Numbered from the stretch's first letter, positions 8,804 through 18,554 are shown. The stretch: 64,000 nt of DNA from Roseiarcus sp963780825 (GCA_963780825.1 CAWADL010000005.1:1-64000); one strand, 5' to 3'. The notes: a model not told the origin generated them from the sequence alone. Numbers and translations: made by a program.

Positions 8804-9618
8804 AGCAGCCCCCTCGGGTGGCGTGTTCGGAAGCAATCATCGTTGAGCGGGACCCGGAGAAATCAACCAGGCGAACTTTTAATCCCTAGCGCGCACTAGA
8901 AAAACACATTTTAATGCAAATCGCAAACGGGATTTAACTAGTGTTGATTATTTATCTATCGCTTCTTGAGCGTGGCTGTTGAACAATGAGCGTGGACGCT
9001 CCCAATCTTATTGAATTCGCGTCTCAATCCCGGCCCCGCGTGTAGCCTCAATCTCCAGATTGCGGTCTCGTCGCGGCCTGGCGGTTTCGTTTTGGCTCGA
9101 ACAAGTCGGAGCGCGTTCCTCCGGGCCAGACGCACCCGCGCTGGCGTGGCGGAGATCGCTTCGGGCGCACTGAGAGTCGGAACCGGTCTTATGCGCTTTT
9201 ATTAAGACCCGCCTCATCGACGCGCGGAAATTAACTCAGATGAGCGACAACCGTCAGCATTCCATGTCGTCAGCGGGTTAAAAAAGAAAATCGCTTGACA
9301 GCGGCGACACGCATATGGTTTCGTTTAATTGTTCAAGTTTAAATGTTGAGTTAAGGGCTTGTAAGCTGTGTCGAAGTTTAATGCGTTTGTTAAAGGCGTG
9401 CGGTGCGAGCCTTGCGCGGAAGCCTTTGCGGCGGGGCCATTGGCTTTCCGCTTGCAAGCGTCAGAGGCGCTGAAGTTCGCCGTTTAATCAGCGAAGCGCT
9501 TTGCTTGGACGCCATAACTAACAGATAAATCTAACGATATTGATGCTGCCATTAGTGCTGAGGCTCTATGGCAACTCCGACGAGTTCGGAGGACAGCCAA
9601 GGTATCCAGGAGTTGAAA
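8804..9618. other. AT-rich intergenic region
   Basis: About 800 bases with no convincing gene; two opposed 64- and 69-codon frames near 9010-9215 mirror each other and have no recognisable content. A TTGACA at 9295-9300 faces the epimerase gene but lacks a convincing -10, so a promoter is possible only. An inverted 'GAGCGT...ACGCTC' element lies near 8988-9002. Confidence 0.45.
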
Positions 9619-10608
9619 ATGCGTACTGCTTTGGTGTGTGGCGCGGGTGGCTTTATCGGCAACCATCTTGTCAAAAGATTGAAGTCGGAAGGATTTTGGG
9701 TTCGCGGAGTAGATCTCAAGAATTACGAGTATGCTGTCAGCGAAGCCGACGATTTCATTGTAGGGGATCTTCGCGATCCTTACGTTTGTCGCGGAGCTGT
9801 TGATCGCCGCTTTGACGAGGTCTACCAGCTGGCCGCGGATATGGGCGGCGCCGGGTTTGTGTTTGTCGGAAACAACGATGCCGACATCATGCATAATTCG
9901 GGCTTGATAAATTTAAATATTCTTGATGCCTGTTGCCGCCGGTTAGTGCCAAGGATTTTCTATTCCTCTTCGGCGTGCATTTATCCGGCGTACAACCAAC
10001 TAGACCCGACATCGCCGAACTGCGAAGAAAGTTCTGCCTACCCGGCGGCGCCGGATAGCGAATATGGATGGGAGAAGCTGTTCAGCGAGCGCCTTTATCT
10101 CGCTTTCGCGCGCTGCCGCGACATCGAGGTCCGAGTTGCTCGCTACCACAATATTTTCGGCATCGAAGGAACTTGGGAAGGGGGTCGAGAAAAGGCGCCC
10201 GCTGCCCTTTGTCGCAAGATAGCCCAGACGCCCGACGGAGGATCAATCGAGATCTGGGGCGATGGCGAGCAGACGCGGTCGTTTCTGTACGTCTCCGAGT
10301 GTGTCGAGGGCACGGTTCGGTTGATGCGATCGAACTTTGAGGGACCGGTGAACATCGGTTCTGAAGAGATGGTCACGATCAATCAACTCGCTGATAATAT
10401 CATGGCCATCGCTGGCAAGCGCCTTGAAAAGCGGCATATTCCTGGGCCGCTTGGCGTTCGCGGCCGGAATTCCGACAACAGGTTGATAGAGCAGAAACTT
10501 GGCTGGAAGCCAAGTCAACCACTGTCAACCGGACTCGCCGCTACCTACGAGTGGATTGACGCCCAAGTGAACGCAAAACGAGGGGCCGCCAGCCGTAAAG
10601 CGGCTTAA
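9619..10608 (+). CDS. GDP-mannose 3,5-epimerase-like NAD-dependent epimerase
   Basis: A 329-residue extended short-chain dehydrogenase. The start at 9619 is set by AGGAG six bases upstream. GAGGFIG (residues 8-14) binds NAD, SSSACIYP (116-123) carries the catalytic Ser/Cys region, and Tyr149/Lys153 in EYGWEK are the catalytic pair. Blocks such as AADMGGAGF, RYHNIFGIEGTWEGGREKA, CVEGTVRLM and HIPGPLGVRGRNSDN match the plant GDP-mannose 3,5-epimerase closely, more than generic UDP-glucose epimerases. It would convert GDP-mannose to GDP-L-galactose or GDP-L-gulose, supplying an unusual L-sugar donor for the polymer. The glycosyltransferase gene follows 133 bases later on the same strand. Confidence 0.85.
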   Translation: MRTALVCGAGGFIGNHLVKRLKSEGFWVRGVDLKNYEYAVSEADDFIVGDLRDPYVCRGAVDRRFDEVYQLAADMGGAGFVFVGNNDADIMHNSGLINLNILDACCRRLVPRIFYSSSACIYPAYNQLDPTSPNCEESSAYPAAPDSEYGWEKLFSERLYLAFARCRDIEVRVARYHNIFGIEGTWEGGREKAPAALCRKIAQTPDGGSIEIWGDGEQTRSFLYVSECVEGTVRLMRSNFEGPVNIGSEEMVTINQLADNIMAIAGKRLEKRHIPGPLGVRGRNSDNRLIEQKLGWKPSQPLSTGLAATYEWIDAQVNAKRGAASRKAA

Positions 10609-10741
10609 TCCCCATGACAGCCCGGCCCTATCGCGACGGAGCCATCCGTCACATTCATGCGACCCAAATGCCATAATTCTTGACCGCACCCATTGGCTGC
10701 CGCTCAACACCTTCTGGCGAGGATCGGCGCCTGGCAAAGTC

Positions 10742-11857
10742 TTGCCTCGCCGAAAATCCAAATCCGGCGTGGTCATATTCATTCCCGGCGGGATAGAAAA
10801 TGGCGGCGGGATCGGCCGGCAGATGGGCTATTTTCTTCAAGAACAACGGAATAATGGCCTTGGCTCGACCTACGAGGTGGTCGACACGCGCGGACCCCGG
10901 TTCATCAATGGATCGTGGCTTCATGCGATCCCGGCCGTCTTTACCCTTGCGTCGAGCGTGGCGCGGCTGGCCCAAGCCCGTGTTTCGGGGTCCGCGAGCC
11001 TCGCCCATATCAACATTGCGGGTCGAGGCAGCACCGTACGAAAACTCGTTCTCGCCATGGCGTCCCGCGGTTCGGGAATGCCATATCTACTGCACGTTCA
11101 CGACTACAATTATGCAGAGGATTATAATCGGCGGAACGCGCTGACGCGGGCTCTCGTCAGGCAGATGTTTCTTGGGGCGGCGAAGACTTTGGTGCTGGGT
11201 TCGCGCGAACTCGAGGCGTTGTCGACGCGCCTCCGGTTGGCCCCAGACAAGATCGCCGTCCTTCACAACGCTGTTCCCGATCCTCAACCCGCAAATCCGG
11301 GGAGTTCGGATAACGAATGCAGGATCGTTTTCTTAGGCCATCTCTCGGAGCGAAAAGGTGTGCCGGAACTGCTACGCGCTCTAGGCAGTGCGTCGCTGCG
11401 GGGCCGTCGGTGGCGCGCGACGCTGGCTGGGGATGGTCCAGTCACGGAATATCGCCGTCTGGCTTTGGAACTCGGGATTGCCGATCGCATCGAATTTCCA
11501 GGCTGGGTGGATCAGACGGCGACGCGGGCGGTCTGCGAGGCGGCCAACGTGCTGGTGCTGCCGTCGCACGCGGAGGGACTGGCCATGTCGGTCCTGGAAG
11601 GGCTCTCTCATGGGTTAGCGGTCATTGCCACACCCGTGGGCGCCCACAGCGAGGTCATCGAGCCAGAGGTTTCTGGGCTATTCGTCCCGCCGGGGGATGT
11701 TGAGGCGCTGTCCGCAGCGCTGACCCGGGTGATCGACGACCCCGCGTTGCGTGCGAAGCTTGGGGCGCGAGCGCGCCGCCGTTTTCTCGAGAGCTTTCAC
11801 GTACGCGGTTACGCCGAACAACTCGGGGGGATCCACGCGTCTCTTATGTCACGCTGA
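10742..11857 (+). CDS. Glycosyltransferase family 4
   Basis: A 371-residue GT-B retaining glycosyltransferase. The N-terminal domain contains PGGIENGGGIGRQMG (the glycine-rich acceptor loop). The C-terminal domain starts RIVFLGHLSERKGVPELLRA and carries the nucleotide-sugar site around VLVLPSHAEGLAMSVLEGLS, with the E-x7-E motif. It probably adds a sugar to the lipid-linked repeat unit on the cytoplasmic face. No ATG precedes the domain in frame; a TTG at 10742 is the earliest plausible start, and the frame is open back to the epimerase stop, so a lost start or an indel is possible. It is complete otherwise, unlike its neighbours to the right. Confidence 0.85.
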   Translation: MPRRKSKSGVVIFIPGGIENGGGIGRQMGYFLQEQRNNGLGSTYEVVDTRGPRFINGSWLHAIPAVFTLASSVARLAQARVSGSASLAHINIAGRGSTVRKLVLAMASRGSGMPYLLHVHDYNYAEDYNRRNALTRALVRQMFLGAAKTLVLGSRELEALSTRLRLAPDKIAVLHNAVPDPQPANPGSSDNECRIVFLGHLSERKGVPELLRALGSASLRGRRWRATLAGDGPVTEYRRLALELGIADRIEFPGWVDQTATRAVCEAANVLVLPSHAEGLAMSVLEGLSHGLAVIATPVGAHSEVIEPEVSGLFVPPGDVEALSAALTRVIDDPALRAKLGARARRRFLESFHVRGYAEQLGGIHASLMSR

Positions 11858-12262
11858 TTTTCAAACTGGACAGCGAAGGTCATCACTTCCACCCTATCGC
11901 ACAGACTGCTTTCCGCCCGCGCATTCCCAACAATTCACCACAATATTCGAATATTTTAAATCCCGCTTAATTGGCCGATACGCATGGGTCGCTTCGGACA
12001 ACTCAAATACATGATTATAAGTACAATTCTGCTCGAAACCCGCATAAATAATTCAATCTACGTCGTGCCGTCGCACTTATCTGAGGATTTTCATTGTCAA
12101 ATTGCTCTCATTCGCATACGAAAATAAAATAATGGGAATATGGTTCGATAACCGTATTGAACGTCAGATTTAATTCCGGAATAGGAGTTTTGATATGAGC
12201 GGGGATTTTCACCGAGCGCTACTACCGTTCCATCCGGCGCCGATTTTATTCAAGGCGAGGAT
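11858..12262. other. AT-rich intergenic region upstream of the broken WecG-type gene
   Basis: About 400 bases, markedly AT-rich between 11920 and 12190. AGGAG at 12183-12187 precedes an ATG at 12195, a likely original start for the following gene, but that ATG is in a different frame from the conserved protein. No terminator or confident promoter was seen. Confidence 0.4.
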
Positions 12263-13086
12263 TTGCCACAATCAGAGTTGTCCAAACGGTCAGAGAGTGG
12301 TGGAACGCGAGCGACGAGTGATCTCGTCAACATCCTCGGCGTAGGCGCGATGCCGCTTGACATCGATCGCGCCGTTGCGACGCTCGACAAGTGGCGCGCT
12401 GAGCGGCGTAAGGAATATGTGTGCGTCGTCTCCGTACATGGGCTGGTCGTCGCCCAGCGCGATCCTGTGATCAGGCGCGCGCTCAATGGGTGCGGCATGG
12501 CGACTGAAGACGGCATGCCGTTAGTCTGGTGGTCGCGACTTGCAGGTTTTTCTCGAGCGCGAAGAGTCTGCGGCTCTGATCTGCTCGACGCGGCTTGCGC
12601 CTATGGCGCGAAGCGCGGATTCCGCCATTACTTTTATGGAGCGACCCCGAAGGTGGTCGAACAACTCATTGGAAGACTGGAAGAGCGTCATCCCGGTCTC
12701 TGTGTGGCCGGCTATCGGTCGCCTCCATTTCGTCCTCTCACGCCGGAGGAGGATGCGGCCGAGATTGCCGCAATCAATAAGGCGAGGCCGGATTTTGTTT
12801 GGGTGGGGCTCGGAATGCCCAAGCAAGAAAAATGGATGGTGTCGAACATCTCGGCAAGATCAAAGCGACCGCGCTGATCGGCATCGGCGCCGCGTTCGAC
12901 TTTCACGCCGGAACGAAGCCGCGCGCGCCGGCCTGGATGCAGCGCTCCGGGCTTCGAATGGCTGTTCCGCCTGATTAGTCGAGCCGCGCCGGCTGGCGCA
13001 TCGCTACCTGATCGACAACACGCTGTTCCTCGGTCCACACGGCCCGCGAGATCACCGGCTTGACGTCCTACGCGCAGGACTGGTGA
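12263..13086 (+). pseudogene. WecG/TagA/CpsF (GT26) glycosyltransferase, frameshifted
   Basis: The first 190 residues are a normal GT26 protein: VNILGVGAMPLDIDRAV, HGLVVAQRDPVIRRAL, NGCGMATEDGMPLVWW, HYFYGATPKV and VWVGLGMPKQEKWM. After about 12840 the frame is lost. The expected continuation is recoverable piecewise in other frames: ALIGIGAAFDFHAGTK, then EWLFRLIS, then EPRRLAHRYLIDNTLFL, then HTAREITGLTSYAQDW ending in TGA at 13084-13086. At least four indels are needed. GT26 enzymes add N-acetylmannosaminuronic acid or glucose to lipid-linked precursors. The best ribosome site is before an out-of-frame ATG at 12195, so the 5' end may be damaged too. Either true decay or local sequence error. 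Confidence 0.75.
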
Positions 13087-13114
13087 CGGCTGACGCTCAG
13101 AACCGGCCCCGCAC

Positions 13115-14383
13115 ATGAAACTGCTCATCTCGGCATATGCCTGCGGCCCGATCTCGGGTCCGAGCAGGCGGTCGGCTGGAACTGGACGACCGAGGCGGCG
13201 CGGCAGGGCCATCAGGTGTGGGTGATGGCCTCGACCGTGCATCAGGCGGGGATCGAGCGGGCCTGCCGGGAGGACCCCGCGCTGGCCGGCATCCACTGGA
13301 TCTTTCCGGAAGTCCGGGCTGGAAGCTGAAGCCGACGGTCGAGCCCGTTTGGGAGCGAAGCTACAATCTTCCTGTGGCAGCGGGTGGCGTTGCGCCATGC
13401 CGCCAGGCTGCAGGCGCAGGTCGGGTTCGACGCCGTTCATCACCTGACCTGGGGCGGCGTGCGCGCGCCGACGTTCCTCGGCGCACTCGGCGTGCCGCTG
13501 ATCGTGGGCCCGGTCGGCGGCGGGGAAACCTCGCCCGCGGTCGCTGCGGGACGTCTTCAGCACGCCGGTCCAGATCACCGAATGGTGCGCGACGTCTCCA
13601 ACGCAGCATCACCCTCAATCCGATCATGCGCGGCGGCCTCGTCAAGGCGAAGGTCATTTTCGTGAAGACACCCGAGACACGCAACGGCTGCTGACTCCGG
13701 CAATGCAGCGGAAGTCTCAGGTATTTCCTGAGTTTGCCCTGCAGTCGCGATCAGCTCGGCGAACCTCGCAGCTCCGCGACCGGCAGCTCCGCGGCTGCTT
13801 TATGCCGGGCAGGCTGCTGTATTGGAAGGGCGTGCACATCGCTCTTCGCGCGCTTGCGGAATCCTGCCGCAGCATGCCCGAAGCCCAGCTGACGATTGTC
13901 GGCAAGGGGCCGGAGGGCGAGCCGGCTGAAGGCCGAAGCGGCAGCCATGAAACTCGGCGACAGCATCGAAGTTCATTCCCTGGCTGCCTCAGTCGCAGTT
14001 ATTTGGTCTCTACGAGAACCACGACCTGTTCGTTTTTCCCAGCCTGCACGACAGCGGGGGCACCGTCGTCCTTGAGGCGCTGTCGCGCGGCATGCCGGTG
14101 ATCTGCCTGGATCTCGGCGGGTCCACGACAGATCGTGACGGCCCAGTCCGGGATCGTGGTCAGCACGGCCGGACGAGACACAATGGGGGTCGCGTCCGCC
14201 ATGGCGGACGAAATGCATCGCCTGTTTGCTGAGCCCACTCGCCTCGCCGCGCTCTCATCAGGCGCTATCGCGCGGGCCGGAGAGTTTTCTGCGCGTGACC
14301 GCGTTGCCGCTTTCTATCGCGCGGCCGCCGACGCGATCGGCGCTCCTTCAGTTGCTATAGCGACGGATATCGTCCCGGCCTAG
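13115..14383 (+). pseudogene. GT4 family glycosyltransferase with many frameshifts
   Basis: Conserved blocks of one glycosyltransferase follow each other in order but in changing frames: MKLLISAYACGP, LGSEQAVGWNWTTEAARQGH, DAVHHLTWGGVRAPTFLG, LIVGPVGGGE, AKVIFVKTPETR, LLYAGRLLYWKGVHIALRAL, AQLTIVGKGPEG, NHDLFVFPSLHDSGGTVVLE and ALSRGMPVICLDLGG. The last reading ends at 14383. At least eight indels separate the blocks. The ATG at 13115 follows the preceding GT26 gene closely, so both were once co-transcribed. The nucleotide-sugar site (E-x7-E region near 14050-14100) is still readable. As written it cannot make a full protein. Confidence 0.8.
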
Positions 14384-14505
14384 GCGTTACGCGTCCCCAC
14401 ATCGTCGTGTGGTTTCGAGCCTCACAGAGCGTTTTGCAGGCGACGGACGCCGGCGCCTATGAGCCTCCTCGAAAAGCGCGAAAAGCGCTCGCTCGCCGAA
14501 GGTCG

Positions 14506-15861
14506 TCAATTTTTCCTGCCGGACAGTCGTCGAACAATGCCTAAGAATAACTCCCTCTCGCCCATCGCAACGAGAGCGACGGCGTAGACCCCCGAGACAA
14601 GCGCGACGCCGACTGCGAGGATCAGAATCGAGGGCAGAGCAGCGTCGAACACCAGCTTCACAGCCAGGCCCGCAGCCCCTGCCAACAATCCCGCAGCCAG
14701 CGGCCTTTTGATTGCGTCCCAAATGTCCGCCCAGGAAATTCCCGTCCCGTGCTTCGACCAAGCAATGATCGGGATCACGATCAGCGCCATAGCGGTAGAG
14801 TACCCGATCGCGACGCCTGTCGGTCCGTGGCTCAATCCACAGAGGATACCGATGATCACGACAGGCGTTGTCGCCAGCTTGATCAAGGCGGAACGGCCAA
14901 TCTGCCCTTTGGCGTTGATTAGATAGGACAGCGGATTCGCCAGGGCAAAGGCCAAAGACGTTGGAGCGAGCCACCGGAAGATCGGGGCCGCCTCCATCCA
15001 TTTGTCGCCGAGAAGAACGCGAATGATCTCATCGGCAAACAGTGGGCAACAGATAGCGATTGGCACGGTGGCCGTCAGTAGCAAAGAATAGCCGCGAAGA
15101 AACGATCTCGAAAGGCGATCGGCGTCATTCTGAATCGCAGAGAGGCCCGCGACTGCAACGCTGCTCAACGTCCAAGTCAATTGCTCTACCGGATAGGTGG
15201 CGAGCTGATAGGCGCGACCGTAAACTCCGAGAACTTGCGCGCCCGAAAAACGACCTAGAAGAATGGTGTGCGAGTTCTCCAACAGGAACACGAGAAAGCT
15301 GTTGCAACTCGCGAGCGCGCCAAACCTAAGCAAAGATCGAATGCCTACGCCTCGCCGTGGGGGCCCGGGTGTCCAGGGATTGGCCAACCATAAACCAGCA
15401 GCCGTGACAATCGAGGCGACCAGTCCCATCGTAACGACGGACCAGTACCGCCCGCCGAGCAGGGCCATGGCGATGCCGAAGGCGGAGCTTGCAACCAAAG
15501 CCGTCAGATCAATGCGCGCCCGCGTCACGAAGCGCATCTCGCGAGCGAGCAGCGCCGCGTGTTGAGCGCTGAGGCCGCTGAACGAAAAGGACGCGCCCGA
15601 GACAACCACCAGCCAGTAAAGTTGGGGATTACCGTAGAAATAGACCAGCGCAGGCGCCAGAAGGATTGTGAACAAGCTAAAGCCGATTCCGACAGCTAGA
15701 TTTACCCAAAAGAGCGTCGAAACCTGCTCGTGGGTCACCTCAGGACGCTGAACGGTCGCCGCACTCAGTCCCGCATCTCTGAACAAGCTCAGAAAATTCG
15801 CGAGTGTTGCGGCCATTGCCGCCAACCCAAAATCTTCTGGGGAGAGAAGTCTTGCCAACAA
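14506..15861 (-). CDS. wzx: Wzx-type polysaccharide flippase (MOP superfamily), N-terminus probably frameshifted
   Basis: A 451-residue reading with about 12 hydrophobic segments starts LARLLSPEDFGLAAMAATL, the classic second-helix region of RfbX/Wzx flippases, which move undecaprenyl-linked repeat units across the inner membrane. The start shown is a TTG inside the conserved domain. Reading further upstream in the same frame gives KSVNGAIAVVAAQGVKVALG, the missing first helix, to about 15940. An ATG at 15995 opens MGSRPLQERFARPANHELKQ in the frame one base away. Adding one A to the A4 run (TTTT at 15934-15937 on the plus strand) joins them, so the true gene is probably 14506-15995 with a 1-base deletion. 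Confidence 0.85.
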   Translation of the reverse strand: MLARLLSPEDFGLAAMAATLANFLSLFRDAGLSAATVQRPEVTHEQVSTLFWVNLAVGIGFSLFTILLAPALVYFYGNPQLYWLVVVSGASFSFSGLSAQHAALLAREMRFVTRARIDLTALVASSAFGIAMALLGGRYWSVVTMGLVASIVTAAGLWLANPWTPGPPRRGVGIRSLLRFGALASCNSFLVFLLENSHTILLGRFSGAQVLGVYGRAYQLATYPVEQLTWTLSSVAVAGLSAIQNDADRLSRSFLRGYSLLLTATVPIAICCPLFADEIIRVLLGDKWMEAAPIFRWLAPTSLAFALANPLSYLINAKGQIGRSALIKLATTPVVIIGILCGLSHGPTGVAIGYSTAMALIVIPIIAWSKHGTGISWADIWDAIKRPLAAGLLAGAAGLAVKLVFDAALPSILILAVGVALVSGVYAVALVAMGERELFLGIVRRLSGRKN

Positions 15862-15995
15862 GATAAGGGTGCCCGCGCCCAGCGCGACCTTGACGCCTTG
15901 GGCTGCTACAACGGCGATCGCGCCGTTTACAGATTTTGCTTCAGTTCATGGTTTGCCGGACGCGCAAAGCGCTCCTGCAAGGGACGACTTCCCAT

Positions 15996-16520
15996 TAAAG
16001 CATATTTCTTGTGAGAAAAAATTTTCGCTCCTTTAAACCGCTCTTTATGATGCATGGAGCTCGTATGCGCGCCGAATCGGTCGCGTTCTTCAGCGGCAAT
16101 TTAACAAGGCTGCGACGAACGCTCATTTATCAAAACACGCTAGTAAATTTGTCGAGACGACGATGGCTCTTTATCTTTGAAACGGTCCGAAACAAGTATA
16201 GCGATAAATACGGGTAATCGCCTCGAAAAAACAGCTCCGATCCACCACTGAACCCTTATCAAAGCAATTAACCTTACTTCAATAATTCAAAGTTACTGGC
16301 CACCTGCCGAGAGGTGCCGGCTGGCCTCCCTTTATCGTCCGGGAATGAACGGCCGAATATTTAAAAATTTGCATTCTGCGCTTTGCAGCCTCTCGCCGAT
16401 TCCGGCCAAACCATAACCCCGTCAGTTGTGGGAACTTATTTAAATTGGTTGTCATGTCACAAATCGGGTGATAGTGGGGCCCGGGGAAGGTTTTGTCTTT
16501 TTTAGGCGTGAGCAATTTAA
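15996..16520. other. AT-rich intergenic region
   Basis: About 525 bases. A 68-codon frame at 16011-16217 (plus) is Arg/Leu/Phe-rich with no recognisable content and no ribosome site, so I do not call it. No tRNA, terminator or confident promoter was seen. Confidence 0.45.
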
Positions 16521-16829
16521 ATGCGTGAGATCGACGTTGCGATTGTCGGGGCTGGACCATACGGACTTTCCTTAGCCGCGCATCTGCGAGATTTAAAGGT
16601 CGGGCATACGGTTTTCGGAAGTCCGATGAGCTTTTGGCTCGATTGTGTTCCGCCGGGCATGGAACTGAAATCCGAAGGGCCGTCCAGTGATCTGTTTGAC
16701 CCGCGGCGGGAATATCCCATTGAAGCTCACTATCGGGAAGTTGCACGGCCTTTCGTTGGCCGAGTGATAGTTCCCGCTGAATTGTTTGTAGGTTATGGGC
16801 GCAACTTTCGCGCCGGTGGCTCACCCTGA
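16521..16829 (+). pseudogene. FAD-dependent oxidoreductase, N-terminal remnant
   Basis: About 95 residues match the beginning of the flavoprotein monooxygenase-like NAD(P)/FAD-binding family: EIDVAIVGAGPYGLSLAAHL carries the GxGxxG FAD-binding motif, followed by FGSPMSFWLDCVPPGMELKS and VIVPAELFVGYGRNF. The frame then shifts (one further short piece, RWLTLKFDC, is visible next door) and the remaining roughly 300 residues are absent. The ATP-grasp gene starts only 65 bases later, so most of the gene has been deleted. Its usual company with ATP-grasp and carrier-protein genes suggests it once belonged to the same pathway. Confidence 0.75.
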
Positions 16830-16893
16830 AATTTGATTGCCGGCCGCCGACACAAGATCGAGACATCGCTTCCCCGCTCAAAGTTGACGCGAA

Positions 16894-18036
16894 ATGTACC
16901 AAACAGCATTGTCCGCGCACCAGACACCGATGCGCGCGGCGCCTCGCATCCGCGCAGACGTTGAAACGGACCGGTGCAACGTACTTTTGCTGAGCGACAG
17001 CTTTGGGCTCGCTTATCGCGTGTTGCGATGTTTCCACGCCGCGGGAGCAACAGTGCATGTGCTCGGCTCGAGGCGCTCGCGTGGGTTGCGCTACTCTCGG
17101 TTCTGCCGTTCGTTTCGGTATAGGGTAAACGACTACCGCGGCGATCTACGACGATTAATTGATGAGATTAACGCAGCGGTAATCGAGCACGATATTGATC
17201 TGATCGCCTGCGGCGAACACTTCATGATGCGAGCGTTCGTCGAGATGGCGCCAATGCTCATTGCGCGCTGCTTTCCGATGCCGTCAATCAAAGAATTTAA
17301 TCTGCTCAACGACAAAAACCAATTCACCGAGCTGTGTAACGAACTCGGAGTTCGGTGCCCTCGCTCGCAGTTTGTCGCCAACATTTCTGAACTTCGCGCT
17401 TTGCTTCGAGCAGGAAAAATAACTCCCCCGTTCGTAACGAAGCCCGTGGATTTTGATGGAGCAACCGGCTTTCTGGCGTTTCGTCGCGGTAAGGATTTAA
17501 AGAAGCTGAACGCGATTGAATATGCACCCATTTTAGCGCAAGAATATGTCGATGGCGCCGATATTTGCGCGAGCGTTTATTGCGCTGACGGGGAGATTGT
17601 AGCTTTCGTTGCTTATCGGTGCCGCCGAGGCACATTTTTCACATTTGAAGCGCCCGCCATTCGCGCGGACTGCGCGAAGATCGTATCAGCCACGAAGGCA
17701 AATGGTGTATTGAATTTTGACATGCGGCTTACGCCCGATGGCGCCGTATATTGGCTTGAGTGCAATCCACGTTTCTTCATGAACATAGATATGTCCTTGC
17801 TTGCCGGCGTTCCGTTTGTGGAATTTGGGCTTCAGCGTCCGCGCGTGTCAGGCGCAACCGCGTTAGCGACGAACACAAACGTGAGGTCGTTCAGGGCTAC
17901 GGCCGCCGAAGCTTTGCGTCTTTGGCGACGGTTAACGCCGCGTGACTTTGCTTATCTGCGCTATGTGCTTGCAGACCCTATTCCCTGGGCGAGAGAGGTT
18001 TTGGGATGGGAAAATGGAGTGCCCTTACAAGGCTGA
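16894..18036 (+). CDS. ATP-grasp domain protein
   Basis: A 380-residue protein (an internal ATG at 16930 is an alternative start). NVLLLSDSFGLAYRVLRCFH opens the pre-ATP-grasp domain. The ATP-binding region has PPFVTKPVDFDGATGF (Lys for the alpha-phosphate) and ILAQEYVDGADICASVY (hinge to adenine), and the metal site is VLNFDMRLTPDGAVYWLECNPRF, where the Glu and Asn ligands are in place. Such enzymes make an acyl-phosphate and ligate a carboxylate to an amine, or carboxylate like carbamoyl-phosphate synthase. The carrier-protein gene 170 bases downstream suggests that it forms or uses a carrier-bound substrate. The exact reaction is unknown. Confidence 0.8.
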   Translation: MYQTALSAHQTPMRAAPRIRADVETDRCNVLLLSDSFGLAYRVLRCFHAAGATVHVLGSRRSRGLRYSRFCRSFRYRVNDYRGDLRRLIDEINAAVIEHDIDLIACGEHFMMRAFVEMAPMLIARCFPMPSIKEFNLLNDKNQFTELCNELGVRCPRSQFVANISELRALLRAGKITPPFVTKPVDFDGATGFLAFRRGKDLKKLNAIEYAPILAQEYVDGADICASVYCADGEIVAFVAYRCRRGTFFTFEAPAIRADCAKIVSATKANGVLNFDMRLTPDGAVYWLECNPRFFMNIDMSLLAGVPFVEFGLQRPRVSGATALATNTNVRSFRATAAEALRLWRRLTPRDFAYLRYVLADPIPWAREVLGWENGVPLQG

Positions 18037-18207
18037 TCGCGGGGGCAAAGCACATTTGGGCGCCGAAGCGACATTTTCGTTCGCACGTTTGCCTGCCCGC
18101 ATTTGTTCGGCGGCCATGTCGGTCAGCGATTACGGCTTATAGTCAATCCGCGGGAGTTTCGCCGAAATACGCCACCTTGGAAATTAGCTTAAGAGGGGAT
18201 TGTTACC

Positions 18208-18474
18208 ATGTCGACGACCCGGAACATTGTCATCAAAGAAATTACCGAGGTGGCGGGGCAGTTGCAGGTGTCGCTTCCTCCGCTGAACGACGATTTAAAG
18301 CTAGTAGAATCTGGCCTCAACTCATTGTTTTTCGCCATCCTTATTGCTCGCCTGGAGGACGCGACCGGCAGCGATCCGTTCGCAACCGCAAAGGCCTCCG
18401 ATTTTCCGCAAACGCTCGGTGAACTGATTGCGTTCTACGAGACCATTCATGTTGAACCGGCGACCCCCGCATAG
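18208..18474 (+). CDS. Acyl carrier protein (second copy)
   Basis: An 88-residue acidic protein with the carrier fold: LNDDLKLVESGLNSLFFAIL holds the phosphopantetheine site (Ser39, with Asn38 in place of the usual Asp), followed by IARLEDATGSDPF and a last helix FPQTLGELIAFYETI. GAGGGG lies about 11 bases before the ATG. It is unlike the carrier at 6252 apart from the fold, so the island uses two distinct carriers. It follows the ATP-grasp gene on the same strand and precedes the exosortase unit by about 140 bases. Its loading enzyme is not adjacent; the ATP-grasp protein is the only visible ligase. Confidence 0.82.
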   Translation: MSTTRNIVIKEITEVAGQLQVSLPPLNDDLKLVESGLNSLFFAILIARLEDATGSDPFATAKASDFPQTLGELIAFYETIHVEPATPA

Positions 18475-18554
18475 CGCATCACGCGTGCCGGCTCGTCACA
18501 CAGCTGGATTGAAATTCCATCGTGAAATTAATCAAATCGAGATTAAAAAATGAG

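Noticed and set aside
16279..17058. A 259-codon minus-strand frame over the flavoprotein remnant and the ATP-grasp start
   Set aside because: Antisense of recognisable plus-strand proteins; Arg/Pro-rich with no signature.
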